Origin: Anaerolineae bacterium
GTDB taxonomy: Bacteria > Chloroflexota > Anaerolineae > Aggregatilineales > Phototrophicaceae
DNA length: 64,000 bases
Direction of reading: 5' to 3'
Assembly (NCBI GenBank): GCA_020849765.1
Contig: JADLAY010000022.1
Span: forward strand, 1 to 64,000
Positions 8,148 through 16,357 of the stretch are shown here, one piece after another; position 1 is the first letter of the stretch, and every line of letters begins with the position of its first letter. A program made the translations under genes and the position numbers. The notes beneath the pieces were generated by a model, which saw nothing but the letters and a program-made list of their open reading frames with translations, was not told where the DNA came from and did no database searches.

Positions 8148-9359
8148 CTAGAGCTTGTCGACCCGGTCGCGCAGACGGGCCATGCGCCCGCGTGCGGGGC
8201 TGAGGCGAGCGAAGAACTCGTTGATTGACTTGATCCAACGGCGCCAGCGCGAACGGAGCGTGGCCAGGCTGTAGCTGAGCTGGCGGCGCTGGCTCTTGAG
8301 CAGCGCGCGTTCTTCTTCTTTGGGCTTCGGCGCGCCCCACTTGACGACCATCGAACCCCAGGCCAGGCCACCGCCAAAGCCGACGAAGACGATGTAGTCG
8401 TTCTCGGCGATGCGACCCTGCTGCACGGCCTCGGTCAGCGCAATCGGGATCGACGCCGCCGACGTGTTGCCATAGCGATCCAGATTGACCATGAAGCGGC
8501 TCTCGTCCATCTTGAGCGAGCGGGCCGCCGACGAGATGATGCGCAGGTTGGCCTGATGCGGGACGATCAGCTTGATGTCGTCCAACGTCAGCCCGGCGTC
8601 GCTGACTGCCTGCGACACGCTGTCATTGAAAACACGCGTCGCAAACTTGAAGACTTCCGGGCCATCCATGAACATGCGGAACGGCGTATGCCCGTTCGGC
8701 TGAATTTCGCTGCCGTCGAGATCGCGGCTGCCGACGCTGGGCACGCAGAGCACGTCCCAGCCCGCGCCGTCCGAGCGCAGCACGCTTGAGAGCACACCAC
8801 CCGGCACGGTGCTTGCGCGCATGACGACCGCGCCCGCGCCGTCGCCGAACAGGATGCAGGTGCTGCGATCCTGCCAGTCGAGGATGCGGCTCATGGTTTC
8901 TGAGCCGATGACGAGCGCCGTCTGGATGCTGCGCGAGCGGATCGCCTGGGCGGCCATGTTGACGCCATAGACGAAGCCCGAACAGGCGGCACTCATGTCG
9001 AAGGCACCCGCGCGCGACGCGCCGAGCCAGTTCTGAACGATGCTGGCCGTGCTGGGGAAGACGTATTCCGCCGTGCTGGTGGCGACGATGATCATGTCGA
9101 GTTCGATGGGCAGAATGTCCGCCACTTCCAGAGCACGCTGGGCCGCCTTCAGCGCCAGCGTCGCGGTCGACTCCTTTTCGGAGGCGATGCGGCGCTCTCG
9201 GATGCCGGTACGCGAAACGATCCACTCGTCGTTGGTATCGACGAACGCCGAGAGATCGTCATTGGTCATGACCTTATCCGGTACCGCCATGCCCCAACCG
9301 ATGATGTGCGCGTAGGTGGCATGGGTATAGGCCGGAGAACCCTGGTTAGGCGTGTCCAT
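8148..9359 (-). CDS. fabH: 3-oxoacyl-ACP synthase III, with a basic C-terminal tail
   Basis: A 403-residue KAS III-type thiolase-fold enzyme. KAS III condenses acetyl-CoA (or a branched acyl-CoA) with malonyl-ACP to start fatty-acid synthesis. The Cys-His-Asn triad is present: C126 in SAACSGF, H268 in VPHQANL and N298 in YGNTSAAS. Typical FabH ends near residue 325-340; this one continues for about 60 residues (343-403) that are strongly basic and probably helical, a real oddity. The start at 9359 overlaps the end of fabF by 14 bases, indicating translational coupling. No strong ribosome binding site is seen. Some proteins of this fold act as beta-ketoacyl synthases in specialised metabolism, but the neighbour fabF favours primary fatty-acid synthesis. 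Confidence 0.85.
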   Translation of the reverse strand: MDTPNQGSPAYTHATYAHIIGWGMAVPDKVMTNDDLSAFVDTNDEWIVSRTGIRERRIASEKESTATLALKAAQRALEVADILPIELDMIIVATSTAEYVFPSTASIVQNWLGASRAGAFDMSAACSGFVYGVNMAAQAIRSRSIQTALVIGSETMSRILDWQDRSTCILFGDGAGAVVMRASTVPGGVLSSVLRSDGAGWDVLCVPSVGSRDLDGSEIQPNGHTPFRMFMDGPEVFKFATRVFNDSVSQAVSDAGLTLDDIKLIVPHQANLRIISSAARSLKMDESRFMVNLDRYGNTSAASIPIALTEAVQQGRIAENDYIVFVGFGGGLAWGSMVVKWGAPKPKEEERALLKSQRRQLSYSLATLRSRWRRWIKSINEFFARLSPARGRMARLRDRVDKL

Positions 9360-10602
9360 TCTCGCTGTATTTACCCAGAATAATGACTGCGTTGTGACCG
9401 CCAAAGCCGAACGAATTGCTCATGGCGATGTCGATATTGTGCGAGACACCGACGTTCGGTGTGTAGTTCAGGTCGCACTCCGGGTCCTGGTGTTCGAGAT
9501 TGATCGTCGGTGGGATGAAGCTGTCGCGGATCGCCATAATCGTGAAGATGGCTTCGACCGCGCCTGCTGCGCCCATCAGATGGCCGGTCACGGATTTTGT
9601 CGAGCTGATCGGGATGTTGTAAGCGGTTTCGCCGAGCGCCCGTTTGAGCGCCAGCGTTTCGCTCTTGTCATTGAGCGGCGTGCTCGTACCGTGCGCGTTG
9701 ATGTAATCGAGATCGTCCGGCCCCAGGCCCGCGTTGCGCAGGGCGAATTCGACCGCTTTGGCTGCGCCTTCGCCGGTTTCCAGCGGGGCGGTCACGTGAT
9801 AGGCATCCGACGTGTGGCCGTAGCCGAGGATCTCGGCGTAAATCTTCGCGCCGCGCGCCTTCGCATGCTCTAGCTCTTCCAGCACGAGCACGCCCGCGCC
9901 TTCGGCCGGGACGAAGCCATCGCGATCCTTGTCGAATGGGCGCGACGCCCCTTTCGGATCGTCGTTGCGCTGCGAGAGCGCCGTCATGTTGTTGAAGCTG
10001 GCGACAGCCACGTCCATCAAACCGGCTTCCGTCCCGCCTGCCAGCACCGCGACGCACTGCCCACGGCGGATCATCTCCAACGATTCACCGATACAGTTAT
10101 TTCCGGTCGCGCAGGCCGTGCTGATGGCATAGTTCGGCCCGCGAATGCCCCAGATCATCGAGATCTTGGCCGAGGCTGCATCCGGCAGCATCATCGGCAC
10201 CATGAACGGGCTGACGCCCTTAGGCCCGCGATCGAGAAAGGCCTTGATGCTTTCCACGGTTGAGCCGATGCCGCCGATGCCGGAGCCGATCAGCACGCCG
10301 ACGTCGTAGCGATTGTCCTCGGTGATTTCCAGCCCGCTGTCCGCCATCGCCTGACGAGCCGCGGCGACCGCCATATGCGTCACCCGGTCGGAGCGGCGCA
10401 CTTCCTTGCGATCCATGACCGTCGCCGGATCGAAATCTTTGACTTCGCCGCCGATATGTACTTCCAGATGCGACGTATCGAAGCGTTTGATGAAATCAAT
10501 GCCGGTGATACCCGCAGCAGCGTTCTTCCAGGCTTCTTCGACTGTGTTACCGGTTGGGCCGACGGTGCCCATGCCCGTGACGACGACTCGTTTCCGTTCC
10601 AC
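9346..10602 (-). CDS. fabF: 3-oxoacyl-ACP synthase II
   Basis: A 418-residue KAS II enzyme elongating acyl-ACP with malonyl-ACP in fatty-acid synthesis. The Cys-His-His triad is C164 in STACATG, H304 in NAHGTSTP and H341 in SVTGHLMGAAG. The family end motif SNSFGFGGHNA is intact and the length is normal. The start chosen is a GTG at 10602 (product begins ERKRVVVTGMG), because GGAGG lies about 6 bases upstream. A GTG four codons earlier is in frame but would place that site inside the gene. It is the first gene of a fabF-fabH operon; the reductase gene fabI is elsewhere (30526). Confidence 0.93.
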   Translation of the reverse strand: MERKRVVVTGMGTVGPTGNTVEEAWKNAAAGITGIDFIKRFDTSHLEVHIGGEVKDFDPATVMDRKEVRRSDRVTHMAVAAARQAMADSGLEITEDNRYDVGVLIGSGIGGIGSTVESIKAFLDRGPKGVSPFMVPMMLPDAASAKISMIWGIRGPNYAISTACATGNNCIGESLEMIRRGQCVAVLAGGTEAGLMDVAVASFNNMTALSQRNDDPKGASRPFDKDRDGFVPAEGAGVLVLEELEHAKARGAKIYAEILGYGHTSDAYHVTAPLETGEGAAKAVEFALRNAGLGPDDLDYINAHGTSTPLNDKSETLALKRALGETAYNIPISSTKSVTGHLMGAAGAVEAIFTIMAIRDSFIPPTINLEHQDPECDLNYTPNVGVSHNIDIAMSNSFGFGGHNAVIILGKYSENGHA

Positions 10603-10855
10603 TGTGTCCTCCACCCACGCCCCCCTCTGTGAGGCGCTGTCAGTTGTGTTCCCGCCGCCTGCCTTGTGTGCAGGTGGGAATAATCAAATGCTACCAGTAT
10701 GTCTCAGCTTTGGCCGCTTGCCTATGGCGAGACGGTAGGGGCGCAGTGTGTTCATGCCCCTCTAGGAGATTAAACCCCTGGATCATAGCGGCGTTACTAA
10801 CGCGTACTTTAAAATTCCATCAACCGGAACTACCATGGGCGGCCCAAGCTGACCG
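10603..10855. other. Intergenic region upstream of fabF and an SDR gene
   Basis: About 250 bases between divergent genes. It contains an imperfect hairpin around 10648-10680 (CCTGC/GCAGG core) in the fabF 5' region. It also has a GC-rich hairpin element at 10736-10763 (AGGGGC pairing with GCCCCT), similar to other intergenic hairpins here. No gene is seen. Confidence 0.4.
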
Positions 10856-10884
10856 CTGACCACGGCCCGCGGAGCGCTTATAAT
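10856..10884 (+). promoter_or_regulatory. Sigma-70-type promoter giving a near-leaderless mRNA
   Basis: CTGACC (10856-10861), a 17-bp spacer, and a perfect TATAAT (10879-10884). The ATG of the next gene is at 10893, only 8 bases after the -10 box, so the mRNA should have almost no leader. This also explains why no ribosome binding site is visible. Confidence 0.65.
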
Positions 10885-10892
10885 GCAACCCC

Positions 10893-11840
10893 ATGATACT
10901 TGTCACAGGCGCCACAGGCTTTATCGGACGCACGTTGGTCGAGCAGTTGCTCAAAGACGGCCAACAGGTGCGTTGTCTACTCCCAGCGGGCACAAAACTG
11001 CCCGATCATTGGCCGTCGCAGCCGGAGATCGTCGAAGGCAGTTTGTTCGACGAAGAGACGCTGTTCCGCGCAGTTAGCGGCGTTTACGTCATCATCCACC
11101 TGGCCAATGCGCAGTGGTGGGGACGCGAGCGCGACTTGCGCCATGCCGAACTCGAGGGTGCGCAGGCGTTGATCGCAGCGGCGCGCGCGGCGCGCGTTGG
11201 GCGCGTCATCACCGTCAGCCACCTGGGGGCGGCGCCGTCATCAGCCTACCCGCTGCTGCGCTACAAAGGACTGGTCGAAGAGGCGCTCAAGTCGAGCGGC
11301 CTCGCTTACACGATCATCCGGTCGGGCATCGTCTTCGGCGAAGAAGACTCGTTCATCAATCACATTGCCATGCAGCTTCAGATCACGCCGCTGTTCTTCC
11401 TGATGCCGGGGCGCGGTGAAATCTCGCTGCATCCGATCTACGTCGCCGACCTGACACAGGCGATCGTGCGCAGCCTGGAGCGAATGGACACGGTCGACGA
11501 AGTGCTGGAGATCGGCGGGCCGGAATACATCACGCTCGAAGATCTGCTGCACACGGTCATGCGCGTCAGCGGCATCTCGCGCTTCATCATATCGGTGCCG
11601 CCCTACGTCCTGCGCTGGATGATCGGCGTCTACGCGCGGATTCTGCCGCGCTCGCTGATCACGTCACAGTGGCTGGACATTCTGGCAACCAACCGGACGA
11701 CGCGGCTGGGCAACACGTTCAATTACTTCGGCATTCAACCGCGCCGCCTGGAAGATACGCTGCTGACCTACATGCGTGGCAAACGTTATGGCTTGCGCTC
11801 GCTGCGTTACAGTCTGCGCCGCCGCCCCAGAGTGAGTTAA
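10893..11840 (+). CDS. Atypical SDR / NAD(P)-dependent epimerase-like protein
   Basis: A 315-residue Rossmann-fold protein of the extended or atypical short-chain dehydrogenase group. It begins directly with the nucleotide-binding MILVTGATGFIG. The usual YxxxK catalytic pair is replaced by a YPLLRYKGLVEEAL segment (about residues 124-137). This fits the NmrA/NDUFA9-like group, in which many members bind NAD(P)H without clear catalysis. C-terminal hydrophobic segments (ISVPPYVLRWMIGVYARIL) may touch the membrane. Redox, sensor or chaperone-like roles are all possible. It is preceded by a very good promoter and followed by a GNAT gene 46 bases later in the same direction. Confidence 0.82.
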   Translation: MILVTGATGFIGRTLVEQLLKDGQQVRCLLPAGTKLPDHWPSQPEIVEGSLFDEETLFRAVSGVYVIIHLANAQWWGRERDLRHAELEGAQALIAAARAARVGRVITVSHLGAAPSSAYPLLRYKGLVEEALKSSGLAYTIIRSGIVFGEEDSFINHIAMQLQITPLFFLMPGRGEISLHPIYVADLTQAIVRSLERMDTVDEVLEIGGPEYITLEDLLHTVMRVSGISRFIISVPPYVLRWMIGVYARILPRSLITSQWLDILATNRTTRLGNTFNYFGIQPRRLEDTLLTYMRGKRYGLRSLRYSLRRRPRVS

Positions 11841-11886
11841 CCCGCCAGGGCTCCGCGCGAGTCCTGCCTTGAGGATGCACAACATC

Positions 11887-12765
11887 ATGACCGACATCAC
11901 CATTCGTCCTCTGCGCACGTTCGACGAGATGCCCCCGGCGGTCGATCTGCAGCGCACCCATTGGGGCGACGATCTCGAATCGGTCGTGCCCGCGCAGATG
12001 CTGTTCACGCTGGCGACGCATGGCGGCCACGTGCTGGCGGCCTTCGACGGCGCGCGCATGGTCGGTCTGCTGATCGGCCTGCTCGGCACCGGCGAGGACT
12101 ACGACGGTGGCCCGGTGCTCTCGCATCTGGAGATCGCCAGCAAGCGGATGGTCGTGCTCAACGAATATCGCAGCCATGGCATCGGCTACCGGCTCAAGAT
12201 GGCGCAGCGCGATTTCGCCCTTCAGCAGGGGATGAAACTGGTGACGTGGACATTCGATCCGCTGCTGGCGCCGAACGCCTCCCTTAACGTGCACAAGCTG
12301 GGTGCCATCTGCCGCACGTACCGCGTCGATTATTACGGCACGGACACCGGTGCAGGCCTGACGACGCTCGGCAGCAGTGACCGCCTGCTGGCGGAGTGGC
12401 TGATCGCGCACGAGCGAGTCGCGGCGCGGGCCGCCGGGACGTACACAGCGCCGACGCTGGCGCAGGTTCTTGAGGATGGCGCGTTGATCGTGAATCCTGC
12501 CATTGTCGGTGGGGGTGTGTGGATTGCGCCGGGAAAAGTCGCCGGTACACGCGCGGCGACGCTGCTGCTCGAAATCCCGCTCAATTGCACGGCTATGATC
12601 GACGCGCAGCCGGATCTGGCGCGACTATGGCGGAGGCATACACGTCCGCTGTTTCAGGATCTGTTCAGCGCGGGTTACGTCGCAACCGAGTTCGTGCGCG
12701 CGACCTACGAGGGGCGCGACCGGGCGTTTTACGTGCTCAGCCGCGGAGAATCGTTCGAGGCTTAG
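11887..12765 (+). CDS. GNAT-superfamily acetyltransferase-like protein
   Basis: A 292-residue protein resembling the predicted acetyltransferases of COG3375. The N-terminal half has the GNAT layout: TIRPLRTFDEM, then GGHVLAAFDGARMVGLLIGL, then MVVLNEYRSHGIGYRLKMAQRDFA (acetyl-CoA loop region), then TWTFDPLLAPNASLNVHKLGA. The C-terminal part extends the fold and has no recognisable motif. The substrate is unknown. GAGG at 11871-11874 is 12 bases before the ATG at 11887; an ATG at 11875 would leave no spacing. The stop codon overlaps the stop codon of the convergent gene. Confidence 0.78.
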   Translation: MTDITIRPLRTFDEMPPAVDLQRTHWGDDLESVVPAQMLFTLATHGGHVLAAFDGARMVGLLIGLLGTGEDYDGGPVLSHLEIASKRMVVLNEYRSHGIGYRLKMAQRDFALQQGMKLVTWTFDPLLAPNASLNVHKLGAICRTYRVDYYGTDTGAGLTTLGSSDRLLAEWLIAHERVAARAAGTYTAPTLAQVLEDGALIVNPAIVGGGVWIAPGKVAGTRAATLLLEIPLNCTAMIDAQPDLARLWRRHTRPLFQDLFSAGYVATEFVRATYEGRDRAFYVLSRGESFEA

Positions 12766-13169
12766 CTGCGCACGCCCCCGGACTGCGCGCCGGAAGAATC
12801 ATCGTAGCGGTAGTCAGACCAGTCCTCGTCCTGGGGCACCTGCCGTTTGCGCTTCCGATTGACCTCACCGTCGTCCTGTGACCCTTCGAGCGTCAACAGC
12901 CGCGTCAGATGCTCGCGCTCATCGGCGTCGAGCGTCGTCAGCATGTGGCGCACGCGATCGCGGCTGTACCACGTCCACAGCCAGATCGTGACCAGCATGG
13001 CGAAAATGGTGAGCATCATGATCTCGAACGGCGGCGGGTAGACACGTATCCAGTTGCCATTCGCGCCCGGAGTCCAGGCTTGCGAGCCCATGACGCGAAT
13101 GAGCACCAACATCCAGAGTATGGCCGAAGTGCCGACGGCCACGACAAAGCGTTGTTTCTTGCGTTTCAC
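12762..13169 (-). CDS. Small membrane protein, two transmembrane helices
   Basis: A 135-residue protein not recognised as a named family. Residues about 8-27 and 48-66 are hydrophobic helices (VVAVGTSAILWMLVLIRVMG and IMMLTIFAMLVTIWLWTWY). The C-terminal half is charged and cytoplasmic (DADEREHLTRLLTLEG, then a basic/acidic tail). The pattern 'two helices plus a short soluble helix near HLTRLL' is common in uncharacterised bacterial proteins that may regulate envelope functions. It starts with GTG, preceded by a GGGATG-like site. Its last bases overlap the end of the convergent GNAT gene. Confidence 0.6.
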   Translation of the reverse strand: MKRKKQRFVVAVGTSAILWMLVLIRVMGSQAWTPGANGNWIRVYPPPFEIMMLTIFAMLVTIWLWTWYSRDRVRHMLTTLDADEREHLTRLLTLEGSQDDGEVNRKRKRQVPQDEDWSDYRYDDSSGAQSGGVRS

Positions 13170-13451
13170 GATGCCATCCCCACACTCGCATTGATCGTAT
13201 TATACTTGCGCACGTGAAGACTGAGACCTTCGTATTCTGTGCGGATCAGATGAGGGAACAGTTCAAACGGACATGAGTCACGATTGCCGTCACCGACGGG
13301 TTAACCCGTCGGCTGACAAAAATAAAGCGCACTAAAGGCGCTGAAGAAAAGCACATCAAGCTAACATGTCGATCATGCCAATCACTGTTCGTCCAACAGC
13401 TGCGATTCGCATAGACAATTACGAAGATTGCACAGCTAAGGCATATCTCCC
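13170..13451. other. Intergenic region with a 20-nt perfect palindrome
   Basis: About 280 bases between divergent genes. The only clear structure is a perfect palindrome at 13293-13312 (CCGACGGGTT plus its inverted copy). It could be an operator or a hairpin. The rest is AT-richer promoter-like sequence before 13452; no gene is seen. Confidence 0.45.
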
Positions 13452-14603
13452 ATGAAATCCATCACCATCGACACCGTCGCGCTCCATGCCATCGCCCTGC
13501 CGTTCGTCGAGCCGCTGCGTACCAGCTTCGGCGAAGAGCCATTCAAGAGCGCGATTCTGATCGAACTCAAGACGACGGACGGCGTGACCGGCTGGGGCGA
13601 AGTCTCGACCGAGATCCACCCCGGCTACAGCAGCGAGACGATGGGCACGGCCGCGCACGTGCTGCCGCAGTTCTTACTCCCGCTCGTGATCGGCCAGACG
13701 GTCGCCAGCCCGACGGACGTCCCGGCGCTGATCGCATCCGTGCGCGGGCATCACATGGCCAAGCACGGCCTGGAAGCCGCCGTCTGGGATGCCTGGGCCA
13801 AGGCCAACGGCATCGGGCTGGCGGAGGCATTCGCCGCGCACCTGCCGGAAGGCCACACACCGAAAGGCTATGCGACGGTCGGCGTCAGTATCGGCATCAA
13901 GCCGAGCATCGAGGCGACCTGCGCCGTCATTCAGAAGCGGCTCGACCAGGGCTACCGGCGGATCAAGCTCAAGATCGAGCCCGGTTGGGACGTGGAGCTG
14001 GCGCGCGGCGTCCGCGAGCGCTTCCCGGACATCACGCTCATGCTCGACGCAAACAGCGCCTACACGCTGGCGGATGCCGACATGCTCAAGCAGCTCGACA
14101 CATTCGGCCTGCTCATGATCGAGCAGCCGCTCGCTTACGACGACATCTACGAGCATCGCAAGCTGCAGCCGCAGCTCAAGACGCCGATCTGCCTGGACGA
14201 GAGCATCCTGAGCGCGGATGACGCGCGGATGGCGCTCGAACTCGGTGCCTGCCGCATCATCAACCTGAAGCCCGCGCGCGTCGGCGGCTACAGCGAGAGC
14301 CTGGAGATCTACAAGGTCTGTGTCGACCACGACGCGCCACTTTGGGTCGGCGGCATGATGGAGACCGGCGTCGGGCGCGCCTCGAACCTGGCCTTCGCCT
14401 CGCTGCCCGGCGTGACGCTGCCGTGCGACATCAGCGCGACTGACCGCTACTTCAACCCGGACGTGACCGAGCCGCCGTTCGTCATCCGCCCGGACAGCAC
14501 AATTCCGGTGGCGGCGGGCGCGGGCATCGGCGTCGAGGTCTTGGCCGAGCGCGTCCATGCCGGGGAACATCTGTGGCAGGCGCAGTACCCGTACTTGACA
14601 TGA
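13452..14603 (+). CDS. o-Succinylbenzoate synthase / N-acylamino-acid racemase family enzyme
   Basis: A 383-residue enolase-superfamily protein of the MenC/NSAR group. Expected catalytic features are in order: the acid-base pair in RIKLKIEPG (KxK), metal ligands in LDANSAY, EQPLAYDD and CLDESI, and the opposite-face Lys in INLKPARVGG. WVGGMMETGVGR and LPCDISATDRYF follow. Members make o-succinylbenzoate for menaquinone, racemise N-acylamino acids, or do both. No other men gene is in the window, so the racemase or a dual role is equally possible. The gene overlaps the next one at an ATGA junction, so the two are co-translated. Confidence 0.85.
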   Translation: MKSITIDTVALHAIALPFVEPLRTSFGEEPFKSAILIELKTTDGVTGWGEVSTEIHPGYSSETMGTAAHVLPQFLLPLVIGQTVASPTDVPALIASVRGHHMAKHGLEAAVWDAWAKANGIGLAEAFAAHLPEGHTPKGYATVGVSIGIKPSIEATCAVIQKRLDQGYRRIKLKIEPGWDVELARGVRERFPDITLMLDANSAYTLADADMLKQLDTFGLLMIEQPLAYDDIYEHRKLQPQLKTPICLDESILSADDARMALELGACRIINLKPARVGGYSESLEIYKVCVDHDAPLWVGGMMETGVGRASNLAFASLPGVTLPCDISATDRYFNPDVTEPPFVIRPDSTIPVAAGAGIGVEVLAERVHAGEHLWQAQYPYLT

Positions 14604-15715
14604 TGCAAGCGACCTTCATTCCCGGCGCGGAACTGTCCCGGCGCTACTACGAGGAAGTCGTCAGGCCGATCCTGGACGACGTCTTTCCGGGCCTGCGCCA
14701 CGACGCCACGCTGATCGACAGCGGCTCCGAAGTGCTCGGCTTCGACACGCCGATCTCGCGCGATCACGGTTGGGGATTGCGCCTGCGCTTGTTCGTCTCC
14801 GAGGAGGATTACGCGCGCGCTGCGGAGTCGATCGTCGAGACCCTGCGCCAGCGGCTGCCGCTCGAATTTCTGGGCTGGCCGACGAGCTACGTCAAAGGCG
14901 ACGATGGCTCGTGGATGGCCGATGCGCGAGCGAACGGCCCGGTCGATCATCTGGTGCGAGTGACGACGTCGGCGCGAATGCTGCGCGCGGATCTGAACTA
15001 CGAGTGGCAGCCGGGCGCCGTCATCGCGGCGGGGGACTGGCTGACCTTCCCGCAGCAGAAGCTGCGCGCGATCACGCACGGACCGGTCTATCACGAAGGC
15101 CTGGGGGATGCCGGGGCCATGCGGACGGCCTTCCGCTACTATCCGCGCGATGTCTGGCTGTATCTGCTGGCGGCGGGCTGGACGCGCATCGGTCAGGAAG
15201 AGGCGTTCGTCGGGCGGGCAGGGCAGGTCGGCGACGAGCTTGGCTCGCGTCTGATCGCCGCACGGCTGGTGCGCGACCTGATGATGCTGTGCTTCCTGAT
15301 CGAGCGGGTCTACGCGCCGTATGCCAAATGGTTCGGCAGCGGCTTTGCCCGGCTCGGCTGTGCCGCGGCGCTGATGCCGCTGTTCGAGCGCGTCCTGGCC
15401 GCGAGTGATTGGCACGGGCGGCAAGAGGCGCTGGCCGAGGCCTACGCTTTCGTCGCCGAGATGCACAATGCGCTGGGCGTGACGCCGCCCTTGCCTGCGC
15501 AGGCATCGCAGTTCCACAGCCGCCCGTTCCTGGTCATTCATGGCGAGCGCTTCGCCGAGGCGCTGCTCAAGGTGATTCGCGATCCGGCGGTCAGCCAGAT
15601 CGCCGAGCACACGCTGATCGGCAGCGTCGACCAATTCAGCGACAGCACCGATCTGCGCGAACAGGCGGCTTTGCGCCCGGCGCTGCGCGCGCTGTTCGAT
15701 GTCGGGGCGGGTTGA
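14600..15715 (+). CDS. DUF4037-type protein (nucleotidyltransferase-like)
   Basis: A 371-residue protein matching the remembered DUF4037 pattern. The N-terminal segment contains ATLIDSGSEVLGFDTPISRD, and the HGWGLRLRLFV that follows is typical. This part resembles a nucleotidyltransferase core with GS and D-x-D-like positions. The long helical C-terminal region (WTRIGQEEAFVGRAGQVGDE onward) is also typical. The biochemical function is unknown. The ATG at 14600 overlaps the stop of the preceding OSBS/racemase gene (ATGA); a second ATG follows immediately. The fixed overlap suggests shared regulation but does not reveal a pathway. Confidence 0.72.
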   Translation: MMQATFIPGAELSRRYYEEVVRPILDDVFPGLRHDATLIDSGSEVLGFDTPISRDHGWGLRLRLFVSEEDYARAAESIVETLRQRLPLEFLGWPTSYVKGDDGSWMADARANGPVDHLVRVTTSARMLRADLNYEWQPGAVIAAGDWLTFPQQKLRAITHGPVYHEGLGDAGAMRTAFRYYPRDVWLYLLAAGWTRIGQEEAFVGRAGQVGDELGSRLIAARLVRDLMMLCFLIERVYAPYAKWFGSGFARLGCAAALMPLFERVLAASDWHGRQEALAEAYAFVAEMHNALGVTPPLPAQASQFHSRPFLVIHGERFAEALLKVIRDPAVSQIAEHTLIGSVDQFSDSTDLREQAALRPALRALFDVGAG

Positions 15716-15784
15716 GCGGAACCTGCGACGCGGATTTTGCGTATACGATTGTAGAGCGCCGTGCCGTTCGGAAGGGATTCGCTT

Positions 15785-16216
15785 ATGTTGCCCATGTTCG
15801 TACCCCCACCGGAGTCTGACGACGACCCCAGGGCCAGGCTGCGGATGAAAATCGCGGTGGTACTGGGGATGTTGGTGGCATTTGCGATCGGTGCAGTTCT
15901 GCTCTTGGTGCGCGGCGGTTCAGGAGGCCCTACCTGGGTCGTCCTGTTTGCGATCATCGCCGTCGCCATAACGATGGGCATCATTACGATCGTGCAGGCC
16001 AACGCTCAAAACCGGCACAAAGCCAAATCCAAGGCCGAGCTCGAAGACCTGGACAACGCGGACGTCTACTCCAAGATGAACAAGTTCGTCGAGGACATCA
16101 ACGAGGCCGAGGCCGAATACCTGCAGCGCAAGCTGCGCGAGCGCGGCATCGTCCAGCCGAATGACGACGAGGCTGAGACGATCGACTCAGAACGGCGCGA
16201 CGAGCAGCAGCACTAG
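15785..16216 (+). CDS. Small membrane protein with charged C-terminal tail
   Basis: A 143-residue protein of no family I recognise. Two hydrophobic helices at about 22-42 and 51-72 (MKIAVVLGMLVAFAIGAVLLL and WVVLFAIIAVAITMGIITIV) are followed by a highly charged, probably coiled-coil tail (KSKAELEDLDNADVYSKMNK, then further heptad-like acidic and basic residues). The ATG at 15785 is preferred because AAGGGA precedes it at a suitable distance; an in-frame GTG at 15761 is a weaker alternative. It may be transcribed alone or as a distal part of the 13452 operon, 70 bases upstream. Confidence 0.6.
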   Translation: MLPMFVPPPESDDDPRARLRMKIAVVLGMLVAFAIGAVLLLVRGGSGGPTWVVLFAIIAVAITMGIITIVQANAQNRHKAKSKAELEDLDNADVYSKMNKFVEDINEAEAEYLQRKLRERGIVQPNDDEAETIDSERRDEQQH

Positions 16217-16357
16217 ACGCAGCCGCTGAGTGCTCACCCCGGCGTTGGTCACCCGTCACGAATCCGTCGGGTGATCATGGTCAATTCAACCGCCCAGACA
16301 CGACGAATGGCGTTATCCTGAGAGTAAGAGTCTCAAATTACCCCAGGATATACGCTG

